The notes under the pieces are model-generated. The model was given only the letters and a program-made list of their open reading frames with translations, ran no database searches and had not been told where the DNA came from. A stretch of DNA of 49,116 nucleotides, from NCBI GenBank assembly GCA_014654235.1, contig JACWDH010000003.1:1-49116 (forward strand), read 5' to 3'. This DNA is from Pelagibacterales bacterium SAG-MED10 (GTDB lineage Bacteria > Pseudomonadota > Alphaproteobacteria > Pelagibacterales > Pelagibacteraceae). Made by a program: the position numbers and the translations under genes. Shown here one piece after another: positions 1 through 7,920 of the stretch (positions are counted from its first letter, which is position 1; every line of letters begins with the position of its first letter).

Positions 1-274
1 GAAAGAGAAATATTTAACACAAAAAAAAAACCCATCCCGAGAGCAAGTTGCTGAACAGCTTTTAGAGTATGTTAAAAAAGAAGTTAAGTTAGGAACAAAG
101 GTTAATCATATAATGAGACACACTGTGGGTTTATACCATGGTCAAATAGGATCAAAGGAATGGAAAAGATATTTAAGTGAAAATTTAATGGCCCGTGAAT
201 CTGATTTTCAAAAAACAAAACATATTATGACAATTGTTCAAAATAATGAAAAAGCCAATCAGGCAAATACATAA
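1..274 (+). CDS. dusA: DusA tRNA-dihydrouridine synthase, C-terminal fragment (partial, frameshifted)
   Basis: C-terminal end of a DusA-type tRNA-dihydrouridine synthase, which reduces uridines in the D-loop of tRNA with FMN. From base 29 the frame reads REQVAEQLLEY and then NHIMRHTVGLYHGQ, matching the helical tRNA-binding domain of DusA (usual form RHMLGLFHGQ). The first 27 bases encode DusA-like EREIFNTKK in another frame; the switch falls in a run of ten A at 21-30, where nine A would keep one frame. The stop TAA overlaps the ATG of the next gene (TAATG, 272-276), so this gene led the tauE operon. The matching N-terminal part lies inverted at 3042-3797; both share 13 bases. Joined, minus one A, they give 334 codons plus stop, the usual DusA size. 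The family is clear; whether the break is genomic or an assembly fault is open. Confidence 0.8.
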   Translation, partial: KEKYLTQKKNPSREQVAEQLLEYVKKEVKLGTKVNHIMRHTVGLYHGQIGSKEWKRYLSENLMARESDFQKTKHIMTIVQNNEKANQANT

Positions 275-1110
275 TGGATATATCAAACATTAATGAAATT
301 ATAAATTTATTAGTCGTATTAGCTATTGCTGCAGCAGTAGCTGGTTTTATGGCTGGATTATTGGGTGTTGGTGGAGGAATAATAATGGTACCTGCTTTAT
401 ATTATGCTTTTACAGTTTTAGATTTTGATATTGTTACAAGAATGCATCTTTCAGTGGGTACTTCTTTAGCAATCATTATTCCCACCTCAATAATTTCCAC
501 CAAAACACATATGGAATATAACGCTGTAGATTTTAATATGGTAAAATCATTTGGTATTTTTATTTTATTCGGGGTAATAGCTGGAACCTTTTTAGCAGTT
601 AATTTAAAAACACCAACTTTAGTTTTATTTTTTTCAATTTTTGCATTTATTGTAGGTTTATTTTTTATTTTTATAAGAGAAAAGCTTTTAGAAAATCCTA
701 AAAAAATATCCAATATAGTTAAAAATATTTCAGGAATTGTTATAGGATTTATTTCAGTTCCTCTTGGTATTGGTGGCGGGTCTTTAATGGTTCCTTTTAT
801 GAGGACCTTTGGTTATGACATTAGAAAATCTATTGGAACAGCTGCTGCTGTAGGTATTTTAATTGCAGTTACAGGAACAACTACAATGATATTAGGTGGC
901 AAAATTATCAATAATGTTAATACTCCCTTTAGTTTGGGTTACATAAACTTATTAGGTTTTATTGTCTTTGTGCCTGTGACGATGTTAATGGCGCGTATGG
1001 GTGCTAAAGCGGTATATAAAATTAACAAAAGTTTATTGAGTAAGATTTTTGGCTCATTTTTGATAATTGTATCAATAAGATCTTTTTACGAATATTTAAG
1101 TATAAATTAG
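274..1110 (+). CDS. tauE: TauE/SafE-family anion permease
   Basis: Inner-membrane permease of the TauE/SafE family (members export sulfite, sulfoacetate or other small anions). The 278-residue protein is almost wholly hydrophobic, with about eight membrane segments, and shows the family's internal duplication: GFMAGLLGVGGG near residues 24-35 is echoed by GFISVPLGIGGG near 157-168. Its ATG overlaps the dusA stop, and malonyl-CoA decarboxylase follows two bases after its stop, so the three form one transcript. Next to a decarboxylase and, after undoing the local inversion, a TRAP importer, the cargo could be an organic acid rather than sulfite. Family assignment is firm; the substrate cannot be read from sequence. 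Confidence 0.85.
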   Translation: MDISNINEIINLLVVLAIAAAVAGFMAGLLGVGGGIIMVPALYYAFTVLDFDIVTRMHLSVGTSLAIIIPTSIISTKTHMEYNAVDFNMVKSFGIFILFGVIAGTFLAVNLKTPTLVLFFSIFAFIVGLFFIFIREKLLENPKKISNIVKNISGIVIGFISVPLGIGGGSLMVPFMRTFGYDIRKSIGTAAAVGILIAVTGTTTMILGGKIINNVNTPFSLGYINLLGFIVFVPVTMLMARMGAKAVYKINKSLLSKIFGSFLIIVSIRSFYEYLSIN

Positions 1111-1112
1111 AT

Positions 1113-2426
1113 ATGAAAAACATCTTTAACTTAAAAGATATCATCTCATCCATAGCCGATGTAGGTCAAAAACTATTTAAGAAAACCGAGCTTAAAAGAA
1201 ATGATCTAGAAACAATACTGTCTTTATGTGATGATTTAATCTCCAATAAAGGTGCAGCTTTTGGAATTACCGTTGCAAGAGATGTTACCGATTTATATCA
1301 AACTCTTACTCCTGAAAATAAACTAGCCTTTTTCAAAAAAATTAACGAAAAATTTAAACCTAGTCACACGAAGGTATCAGAAGCTATAGAAACTTATCAA
1401 AAAACTCAGAACGACAAAAATTTATTTAATTTATTCATAGTATCTGAAGGAAAGAGAAGAGAACTATTTAGAAGAATGAATATGGCTCCAAATGGTATCT
1501 CTACCATAGTCTCATTAAGAGAAGATTTATTGAGAGTATTAAAAGAGAATTCGGAATTAAAACCTCTGGATGATGATTTAAGAGAATTATTTAAGTCTTG
1601 GTTTAATCCTGGGTTTCTAAGATTAGCCAAAATTACCTGGGATACAAAAGCAGCAGTTTTAGAAAAAATTATGAAATATGAGAGAGTTCATAAAATTAAA
1701 GATATGGATGAACTTAAGAGAAGACTAGGGGAGGATAGAAGATTTTTTTCATATTTTCATCCAGCACTTGAAGATGAGCCCATAATATTTGTTCAAGTAG
1801 CACTTACAAATGGTCTGGGTAAATCGATACAAGAAATTACAAAACCACACTCAACTGGGAATAAAAATTATGATACAGCAACATTCTATTCTATAAGTAA
1901 CTGCCAAGAAGGGTTATCAAGAGTTACTTTAGGAAATTTTTTAATTAAAAGAGTTGTTTATGAAATCCAAGAAGAATTGCCCAACATAAAACACTTTGGA
2001 ACTTTGTCACCCATTCCAGGTTTTAGAGATTGGTTTTCATATTTAGAAGATAATAAAATAAAAAATATTCTAGGAAACATTCCTTTAGAAAATATATCTT
2101 TCTTAAAATCTCCAGATTTAAAAATTGGTGATACAAGAATTGTATCTAATAAGGATGCTATTTTAAAATTAGTAGCTCACTATTTAATAAATGAAAAAAA
2201 CCATAAGCAATTACCTATTAATGATGTAACAAGATTTCATCTAGGAAATGGAGCTATAGTTGAAGATATAAATATAAATGCCAATGTATCAGAGGTTGGT
2301 TTTAATAGATCTTTTGGTGTTATGGTAAATTATTTATATGAACTTAAAAATATAGAAAAAAATCACGAGGATTATATCAACAACAAAAAAGTAATAGTCT
2401 CAGATAAACTTAAAAAGTTTATTTAA
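1113..2426 (+). CDS. Malonyl-CoA decarboxylase
   Basis: Converts malonyl-CoA to acetyl-CoA and CO2 (MLYCD/MatA family). The 437-residue protein has the N-terminal helical domain (about 1-170) and the acetyltransferase-like catalytic domain. Clear family signatures are FFSYFHPALEDEPIIFVQVA, FYSISNCQEGL, TLSPIPGF and TRFHLGNGA. The serine of the SPIPGF motif (Ser299) and the histidine of RFHLGNG (His376) correspond to the catalytic Ser-His pair known for the human enzyme. It follows tauE after two bases and overlaps by four bases the stop of a convergent DUF2061 gene. With the CoA-transferase at 6772 and the TRAP importer at 3787-6672 it would complete a malonate-to-acetyl-CoA route; that link is inferred. 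Confidence 0.93.
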   Translation: MKNIFNLKDIISSIADVGQKLFKKTELKRNDLETILSLCDDLISNKGAAFGITVARDVTDLYQTLTPENKLAFFKKINEKFKPSHTKVSEAIETYQKTQNDKNLFNLFIVSEGKRRELFRRMNMAPNGISTIVSLREDLLRVLKENSELKPLDDDLRELFKSWFNPGFLRLAKITWDTKAAVLEKIMKYERVHKIKDMDELKRRLGEDRRFFSYFHPALEDEPIIFVQVALTNGLGKSIQEITKPHSTGNKNYDTATFYSISNCQEGLSRVTLGNFLIKRVVYEIQEELPNIKHFGTLSPIPGFRDWFSYLEDNKIKNILGNIPLENISFLKSPDLKIGDTRIVSNKDAILKLVAHYLINEKNHKQLPINDVTRFHLGNGAIVEDININANVSEVGFNRSFGVMVNYLYELKNIEKNHEDYINNKKVIVSDKLKKFI

Positions 2427-2623
2427 TTGGTGCCCCATTTAACTTTGTTCCAAATCCGCTCATGAAAGTAATAGAAAAAAAGTGGAATAATTGATCCAAC
2501 CCCTAAAATTCCAGCTCCCACAAATGTTCCGGTATAAATGTAGCCAAATATTACCCAATAAATAAAAATAAAAAGCCTCCAAGAAAAAGTTTTCGCAACG
2601 GATCTTATTTTTTTATCTGCCAT
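2423..2623 (-). CDS. DUF2061 small membrane protein
   Basis: A 66-residue protein matching the DUF2061 family: an N-terminal basic segment with SVAKTFSWRLF, two membrane spans, and the C-terminal FFYYFHERIWNKVKWG that resembles the family's YYxHERxW ending. The function of the family is not known. It is convergent with malonyl-CoA decarboxylase and shares four bases of stop-codon sequence with it. It lies inside the block that appears inverted relative to the flanking dusA fragment. Confidence 0.8.
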   Translation of the reverse strand: MADKKIRSVAKTFSWRLFIFIYWVIFGYIYTGTFVGAGILGVGSIIPLFFYYFHERIWNKVKWGTN

Positions 2624-2663
2624 TAGTTAGGTATATAGAAAAAATAAGGTTTATAAATCTCAC

Positions 2664-2702
2664 AAAAAAAAAGAGGTGACTTCAGTCTCCCTCCATCACC
2701 TC
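2664..2702 (-). terminator. Rho-independent terminator after the manB remnant
   Basis: Read on the minus strand, GAGGTGA (2702-2696) pairs with TCACCTC (2679-2673) around a 16-base loop and is followed by nine U (complement of the A run 2664-2672). It lies about 70 bases beyond the stop of the phosphomannomutase remnant, so it is probably the original terminator of that gene. The 70 bases between them show no further gene. Confidence 0.8.
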
Positions 2703-2773
2703 ATGAAGTAATTTTAAATGATTCTTTACAATTTTATGAACACTTATTAGTTGAAAATGATGTTTATTAACCT

Positions 2774-3065
2774 TTAAATCTTTTGGTCATAATCTCCAAT
2801 TTTTCCAGTTTTTTGGAGTAAATCATCAATAAAATCAAAGATTTTTTTCTTTCTACTGTCTGAAGTTGGGCTTTCTGTAACAACTACCAACGAAGGTTTA
2901 TTAGATGACGCTCTGATTAAACCCCATGAACCATCTTCAAAAGAGAATCTAATTCCATTTACAGTTAAAATCTCAGATATGATCTGATCATCTATTTTAA
3001 TTTTATCGCTTTTAACTTTTTCCACCTGTTTTACTAATTCCTCAACCACTTGATATTTCTCTTTC
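2774..3065 (-). pseudogene. Phosphomannomutase/phosphoglucomutase, C-terminal remnant
   Basis: About 97 codons that match only the last domain of an alpha-D-phosphohexomutase (ManB/AlgC type): VNGIRFSFEDGSWGLIRASS is the phosphate-binding domain IV pattern (usual WxLxRxSxTEP). The catalytic serine, metal-binding and sugar-binding domains are missing. The frame opens inside the 13-bp repeat (3053-3065) shared with the start of the window, where it is fused out of frame to the 5' part of dusA; the only start would be a TTG at 3067. It is therefore a gene end joined to dusA by rearrangement, not a working enzyme. The N-terminal part, if the inversion is real, should lie just left of base 1 on the plus strand. 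Confidence 0.75.
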
Positions 3066-3797
3066 AATTTCTACTAATGAATATGGGTTTTGGTATATAG
3101 ATCTTCCAATCATTGCTCCATCACAGTGTTTTAAATGATTGTTAATTTCATCTACTTTTGAAATACCTCCATTAATAATTATTTCTAAATCTGGGTTTTG
3201 TTTTTTAACTTCATAAACCATGTTGTAATTGAGTTTTGGAATATTTAGGTTTTGCTTAGGAGAAAGTCCAGTAAGCATTGCTTTTCTTGCATGCAAAATA
3301 AATGTTTTTGCGCCTGCGTCTCTCATTTTGTGAATAAAACTATTTAGATATTCAAAACTTTCTACATCATCAAATCCAATTCTAGTTTTTGCTGTAACTG
3401 GAATATTGCATGATTTAACCATTGCATTTATACATTCGGCAACTAGATCTGGCTCTTTCATTAAACAAGCACCAAACATATTTTTTTGAACCTTTTTACT
3501 AGGACAACCTAAGTTAATATTAATTTCATCATAGCCCATATCCTCTGCAATCTTTGCAACTTCAGCTAGCTCCTCTTTATTTGAACCTCCAACCTGTAAC
3601 GCTAAGGGTTTTTCCTCAGGGCTGTAAGATAAGATTTTTTTTCTATCTCCATGTATTGCAGATTTTGTTGCAACCATTTCAGTATAAAGCATCACGTTTT
3701 TACTCATTAATCTTAAGAAAAAACGATCGTGTCTATCTGTGCAATCCATCATTGGAGCAACAGATATTCTTCGACTAATTTTACTATTAATATCCAA
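3042..3797 (-). pseudogene. dusA: DusA tRNA-dihydrouridine synthase, N-terminal part (truncated)
   Basis: FMN-binding TIM-barrel of a DusA-type dihydrouridine synthase. Visible are VAPMMDCTDRHDRFFLRLM (residues 13-31), INLGCPSKKV with the catalytic cysteine in FGACLM (Cys111), the substrate/FMN region KTRIGFDD, the HARKA histidine, NGGI and the phosphate-binding GAMIGRSIYQNP. The protein ends abruptly at residue 251 (EREISSG), so the C-terminal tRNA-binding domain of about 85 residues is lost. That missing domain is present at 1-274 on the other strand, beginning with the same 13 bases. The start overlaps the end of dctM by 11 bases. As it stands it should not be functional. Confidence 0.88.
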
Positions 3798-5118
3798 GAG
3801 GTTTACCCATTATTTTATCAGGTAGCCATGTCACTATTTCTGGAAAGATACACAAAATCAAAATAGCTAAAGCCATTATAATCATAAATGGTATAGAACC
3901 TTTTAAAATTTCTGACAAACTAACATCTGGGGTAATTCCTTTTATTATATAAAGATTTAATCCAACAGGTGGAGTTATTAATCCTATTTCCATATTTATA
4001 GTAAATACAATTGCAAACCAATATGGATCAAATCCTAGAGTTGTTATTACTGGCAATAATATTGCTGAAGTCATAACAATAACTGCAACTGGAGGTAAAA
4101 AGAAACCTGCTATTAAAAGAAATACATTTATTAAAAGAAATACCACCCATTTATTTGAACTTAATTCTACCATGCTCTGCGCTAAAGACTGGGTTACGTA
4201 AAGTTGAGAAAGTGTAAATGCAAAAAGATATGAAGCTGCAATGATAAACATTATCATTACACTTTCCTTCATTGAAACTTTAACAATATTCCATATTCTT
4301 TTTGGTTGATAAATTTTGTAAACAAATGCAATTAAAACAAAAACTAAAAAAGCTCCTACCCCTGATGCCTCTGAAGGGGTTGCTACCCCACCATACAATA
4401 CATATAAAACACCAGCTATGATTGCTAGGAATGGAAGTATTCTTGGAAGGACTTCAAGTTTTTCTTTTAAAGTAGGAGGTGTTCTATTTCTTAAAGCTTT
4501 TGCAGCTTCTTTATCAATAAAATAACTGTGAATGAGAGCCCATATGGCAAACATACCTGCGAGCATAAACCCTGGAACTAAACCGCATAAAAACAATCTA
4601 CCAATTGATGTGCCAGTTGCAATTCCGTATACTATTAAAACTATACTTGGTGGAATTAAAACTCCTAGTGTACCTCCTGCAGCTATTGTTCCGGTAGCAA
4701 TTTGATCTGAGTAACCTCTTTTTCTCATCTCAGGTATCCCCATTGTTCCAATCGCTGCACATGTAGCTGGACTAGAACCACTTAAAGCTGCAAAAATTGA
4801 ACAAGCACCTATATTAGAAATAACCAAACCACCTGGAACTCTCCAAAGCCATCTATCTAAACCAGTATACAAATCTTTACCTGCAGGAGAATTGGCTACT
4901 GCCATACCCATCAGGATAAACATAGGTATTGAAAGTAAGACAAATGAATTCAGTCCTGCATAAAAAGTTTCTGCAAAAACATCTAGCATTTGAAATCCTT
5001 CAAATGAAACCAAAAGAACAATTGATACAAAGCTCAATCCAAAAGCAATTGGAATTCCTGAGAAAAGAACTATCAAAGTAAAAACTGCAACAATTATTGC
5101 TATTATTAATGGATCCAT
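3787..5118 (-). CDS. dctM: TRAP transporter large membrane subunit (DctM)
   Basis: Large permease subunit of a tripartite ATP-independent periplasmic (TRAP) transporter, which moves a substrate handed over by the binding protein using a sodium gradient. The 443 residues are the normal DctM length, with about 12 to 13 hydrophobic spans. Typical family segments include GIPIAFGLSF near the N-terminus, LSGSSPATCAAIGTMGIPEM and GLITPPVGLNLYIIKGI. It overlaps dctQ by one base and the dusA start by 11 bases, showing translational coupling through a polycistronic message that starts at dctP. Confidence 0.93.
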   Translation of the reverse strand: MDPLIIAIIVAVFTLIVLFSGIPIAFGLSFVSIVLLVSFEGFQMLDVFAETFYAGLNSFVLLSIPMFILMGMAVANSPAGKDLYTGLDRWLWRVPGGLVISNIGACSIFAALSGSSPATCAAIGTMGIPEMRKRGYSDQIATGTIAAGGTLGVLIPPSIVLIVYGIATGTSIGRLFLCGLVPGFMLAGMFAIWALIHSYFIDKEAAKALRNRTPPTLKEKLEVLPRILPFLAIIAGVLYVLYGGVATPSEASGVGAFLVFVLIAFVYKIYQPKRIWNIVKVSMKESVMIMFIIAASYLFAFTLSQLYVTQSLAQSMVELSSNKWVVFLLINVFLLIAGFFLPPVAVIVMTSAILLPVITTLGFDPYWFAIVFTINMEIGLITPPVGLNLYIIKGITPDVSLSEILKGSIPFMIIMALAILILCIFPEIVTWLPDKIMGKPLGY

Positions 5119-5612
5119 TAATTTTCGTCCTTTTCGTCAGTTAATTTCATTATCTCCGCTAAATACTGAAGTATCATTAAAGCTGCCCCTATCATCATAG
5201 ATGAATAAGGCACCCATAACGGTGGATCCCATACGGTTCCAGTCGTATAATTTTTTGTAAAAGCTTCTTCGACCATTAAGAAACCAAAGTAAAATAGTAT
5301 TAAAAAGAATAATAAACTTAATAAAGATGTAAAAATTTTTAATCTTAAAACGTTTTTTGAGGATAAAAAGTCATAAATCCACTCCATACTTACATGTGCT
5401 TTTTCACTCAGAACGTATGCGCTTCCAATAAATGTGGAGGCAACAAGTAACATTGTTACAAGCTCAGTTTGCCAGGTGATGGCTCTTTGAAAAAAATATC
5501 TCTCAAAGACTAATTCTACAATTATTAAAATTGATAAAAGTAGCGCTGTAACAGCAAAAGCTCCACACACTTGGGCCATTAAGTTACAAAATTTATAATA
5601 ATTTTTTTTCAT
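5118..5612 (-). CDS. dctQ: TRAP transporter small membrane subunit (DctQ)
   Basis: Small four-helix subunit of the TRAP transporter; 164 residues, spans near residues 12-35, 45-65, 90-112 and 130-150, with the conserved tryptophan in the AITWQTE segment. It pairs with DctM, which starts on its last base. Its ATG sits directly after the U tract of a hairpin that follows dctP, and the only Shine-Dalgarno-like sequence (AGGGG, eight bases before the ATG) is inside the hairpin's 3' arm. Its expression is thus expected to depend on the folding of that hairpin. Confidence 0.88.
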   Translation of the reverse strand: MKKNYYKFCNLMAQVCGAFAVTALLLSILIIVELVFERYFFQRAITWQTELVTMLLVASTFIGSAYVLSEKAHVSMEWIYDFLSSKNVLRLKIFTSLLSLLFFLILFYFGFLMVEEAFTKNYTTGTVWDPPLWVPYSSMMIGAALMILQYLAEIMKLTDEKDEN

Positions 5613-5647
5613 AAAAAAAACCCCTGCTTAATTTGTAAACAGGGGTT
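5613..5647 (-). terminator. Intrinsic terminator/attenuator between dctP and dctQ
   Basis: On the minus strand AACCCCTG (5647-5640) pairs with CAGGGGTT (5626-5619) around a 13-base loop and runs straight into U residues ending at the dctQ start codon (5612). It should end most transcripts after the binding-protein gene. The 3' arm contains the AGGGG that would serve as the dctQ ribosome binding site. Confidence 0.82.
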
Positions 5648-5661
5648 CTTTATATATTAAA

Positions 5662-6672
5662 TTACTTAACTGCTAAAGCCATTTCCATAAGCTTAGCACC
5701 ACCTGGTACTTGCTCAGCAAATGCTTTGTGAGACGATTTTTTAGCAATTTCAATCCAGGCAGCATGATCTGCTTCAGACATGTATACTAACTCAACACCT
5801 GCAGCTTTATAAGCATCTTCAAATTTCTTATCAAGATTAGCTACTTGTTCAGTCATATATTGTTCAGCAACTTTTCCAGCAGCCATCAAAGCTTTTTGTT
5901 GCTTAGAACTTAAAGCATCAAAAGATTTTTTAGACATCAAGATTGGCTCATACATAAACCATAGACCAAATTTTCCTGGAGGAGTTGCACATTTTACTTG
6001 CTCATAAATTTTGTAACTTACAAAACTACCTGAACTTGTATTTGCACCAGTTAATACTCCAGTTTGCAGACCCGTATAAATTTCAGATGAAGGCATACTT
6101 TGAATACCTGCTCCAGCAGCTTCTAACATTTGGTTAAATGCTTTTCCAGCAGCTCTCATTACTTGTCCTTTAACATCGCTAGGATTTCTAATACATTTTG
6201 ATTTAGAAGCAAAACCGCCACCTAACCACGCATCTGATAGTACTACTACACCTGCATCGTTAATGATTTTTTTAATTTCAGTCATCATTGGAGATTTATT
6301 AAATCTCAAAGCATGATCGTGATTTTTTACAGTTCCCGGCATCAATGTTGCACTAAATTCTGGATGAAACTTAGATGCATAACCTAATGGGAAAGCAGAT
6401 ATATCTAATTGACCTGTGGTCATAGGTTTCCACTGTTCTTTTGGTTTGTATAAAGATTTTGCTGGGTAAATTCTAATATCGATATCGACATTAGCTTTTT
6501 TAACTTCGTCTGCAATGATTTGTACCATTTCATGACGTGGGTCATATGATCCATCAGCTCTTGGAGTTCCAGGCCATTGGTGACTTGCTTTTAAAGTTAC
6601 AGCATAAGCAGAACCAATTAACGTGAACGCAAGAACAAATGAAGTTAAACATAATGATATTTTTTTTAACAT
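5662..6672 (-). CDS. dctP: TRAP transporter substrate-binding protein (DctP)
   Basis: Periplasmic binding protein of the TRAP importer, 336 residues. A signal peptide covers about residues 1-24 (cleavage after SAYA), and the mature protein starts VTLKASHQWPG. The segment VKGQVMRAAG carries the arginine that in this family salt-bridges the substrate carboxylate. A good Shine-Dalgarno (GGGAGAA) precedes the ATG and a sigma70-like promoter lies upstream. Substrate cannot be read directly; the adjacent CoA-transferase, and malonyl-CoA decarboxylase in the restored operon, favour a short dicarboxylate such as malonate (inference). Confidence 0.92.
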   Translation of the reverse strand: MLKKISLCLTSFVLAFTLIGSAYAVTLKASHQWPGTPRADGSYDPRHEMVQIIADEVKKANVDIDIRIYPAKSLYKPKEQWKPMTTGQLDISAFPLGYASKFHPEFSATLMPGTVKNHDHALRFNKSPMMTEIKKIINDAGVVVLSDAWLGGGFASKSKCIRNPSDVKGQVMRAAGKAFNQMLEAAGAGIQSMPSSEIYTGLQTGVLTGANTSSGSFVSYKIYEQVKCATPPGKFGLWFMYEPILMSKKSFDALSSKQQKALMAAGKVAEQYMTEQVANLDKKFEDAYKAAGVELVYMSEADHAAWIEIAKKSSHKAFAEQVPGGAKLMEMALAVK

Positions 6673-6707
6673 TTAATTCTCCCTCTATTGTTATTTATGA
6701 TACTAGT

Positions 6708-6736
6708 ATTAAAATGAAGATATCGTTAAGAGTCAA
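6708..6736 (-). promoter_or_regulatory. Sigma70-type promoter for dctPQM
   Basis: On the minus strand TTGACT (6736-6731) and TTTAAT (6713-6708) are separated by exactly 17 bases, each one mismatch from the consensus -35 and -10 boxes. Transcription would start about 30 bases before the dctP ATG. The 99-bp gap is shared with the divergent CoA-transferase, so the two units may be co-regulated. Confidence 0.6.
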
Positions 6737-6771
6737 GTTAACAAAAAATACATTTAAAATTTAATACTATT

Positions 6772-7917
6772 ATGAACGGACCGTTAAAGAATTTATTAGT
6801 AGTAGATCTAACAAGAGTATTGGTTGGGCCTTATTGTACAATGATTTTATCAGATCTTGGAGCAAGAGTAATAAAAGTTGAAGCTCCAGAAATTGGAGAT
6901 GACTCTAGAAAATTTGGTCCTTTTATTGAAGATTATTCAGCTTATTTCATGTCTCTCAACAGAGGAAAAGAAAGCATAGCATTAAATTTAAAGAATTCTG
7001 AGGACAAAAAAATATTTGATAAAATTTTATCAAAAGCAGATATCTTAGTAGAGAATTTTAAACCAGGAACTTTGAAAAAATGGGGATATGGTTGGGAAGA
7101 AGTAAGTAAAAAGTTTCCTAAATTAATTTACGCTTCAGCATCTGGCTTTGGACAAACTGGTCCTTTAAAAGAATTACCAGCTTACGATATGGTAGTTCAG
7201 GGTATGGGTGGATTAATGAGTGTAACGGGTCAACCTAATTCTGAACCTACAAGAGTTGGTACTTCAATTGGTGATATTACAGCTGGCTTGTTTACAACTA
7301 TTGGAATTAATGCAGCTTTATATGATAGACAAAAAACAGGCAAAGGAATGTATATTGATGTTTCAATGCTTGACTGTCAAATTGCAATTCTTGAAAATGC
7401 AATCGCAAGATATTTATCTAAAAATGAAATACCCAAACCAATGGGCTCTAGACACCCATCGATTGCTCCATTTGAGGCATTTAAAACTAAAGACAGCTAT
7501 ATAATCATTGCTGCTGGTAATGATAAATTGTTTGAAAAGCTTTGTAATATTCTAGAAGTTTCTGACATGTTTACTGATGAAAAATTTAGCTCAAATTCTT
7601 CAAGAGCGAAAAATATGAATGAACTTAAAACTATTCTTGAAAATAAACTTTCTGCTAAATCAACCAATGAATGGGTAAGTTTGATGGAGAAAGATAAAAT
7701 TCCTTGTGGTCCAATATTTAATATTAAAGAGGCAGTTGAAAATCCTCAAATAGATGCAAGAAATATGATTGTAAAAGCCTACCATAAAGTTATAGGAGAT
7801 TTTAAATTGGCAGGAAATCCTATTAAAATGTCAACATATGAGGATCCTGACAAAAGAGGAGACATTCCTGATTTAGATGAGCACCGAGAAAAAATAATAA
7901 AGGAATTTGTTAACTAA
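6772..7917 (+). CDS. Class III (CaiB/BaiF) acyl-CoA transferase
   Basis: Moves CoA between carboxylic acids through an aspartyl-CoA intermediate. The 381-residue protein has the family N-terminus LLVVDLTRVLVGPYCTMILSDLGARVIKVE, NLKNSEDKKIF, ENFKPGT and SASGFGQTGP segments. The catalytic aspartate is Asp168 in TSIGDITAG, matching Asp169 of formyl-CoA transferase. It is divergent from the TRAP operon with a shared 99-bp promoter region. Because malonyl-CoA decarboxylase belongs to that operon once the inversion is undone, a malonate (or related dicarboxylate) CoA-transferase is a reasonable guess; sequence alone does not fix the acid. Confidence 0.88.
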   Translation: MNGPLKNLLVVDLTRVLVGPYCTMILSDLGARVIKVEAPEIGDDSRKFGPFIEDYSAYFMSLNRGKESIALNLKNSEDKKIFDKILSKADILVENFKPGTLKKWGYGWEEVSKKFPKLIYASASGFGQTGPLKELPAYDMVVQGMGGLMSVTGQPNSEPTRVGTSIGDITAGLFTTIGINAALYDRQKTGKGMYIDVSMLDCQIAILENAIARYLSKNEIPKPMGSRHPSIAPFEAFKTKDSYIIIAAGNDKLFEKLCNILEVSDMFTDEKFSSNSSRAKNMNELKTILENKLSAKSTNEWVSLMEKDKIPCGPIFNIKEAVENPQIDARNMIVKAYHKVIGDFKLAGNPIKMSTYEDPDKRGDIPDLDEHREKIIKEFVN

Positions 7918-7920
7918 GAT

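Noticed and set aside
402-713. Open frame of about 100 codons on the strand opposite tauE
   Set aside because: It mirrors the hydrophobic coding of tauE, has no ribosome site and no recognisable motif; the same applies to other antisense frames such as those opposite tctA, tctC and the SBP genes.
3042-3797. Reading the minus-strand DusA as a complete short DusA paralogue
   Set aside because: It ends within the barrel boundary and the exact missing domain is found at 1-274 with a shared 13-base joint, so a split gene is the simpler reading.
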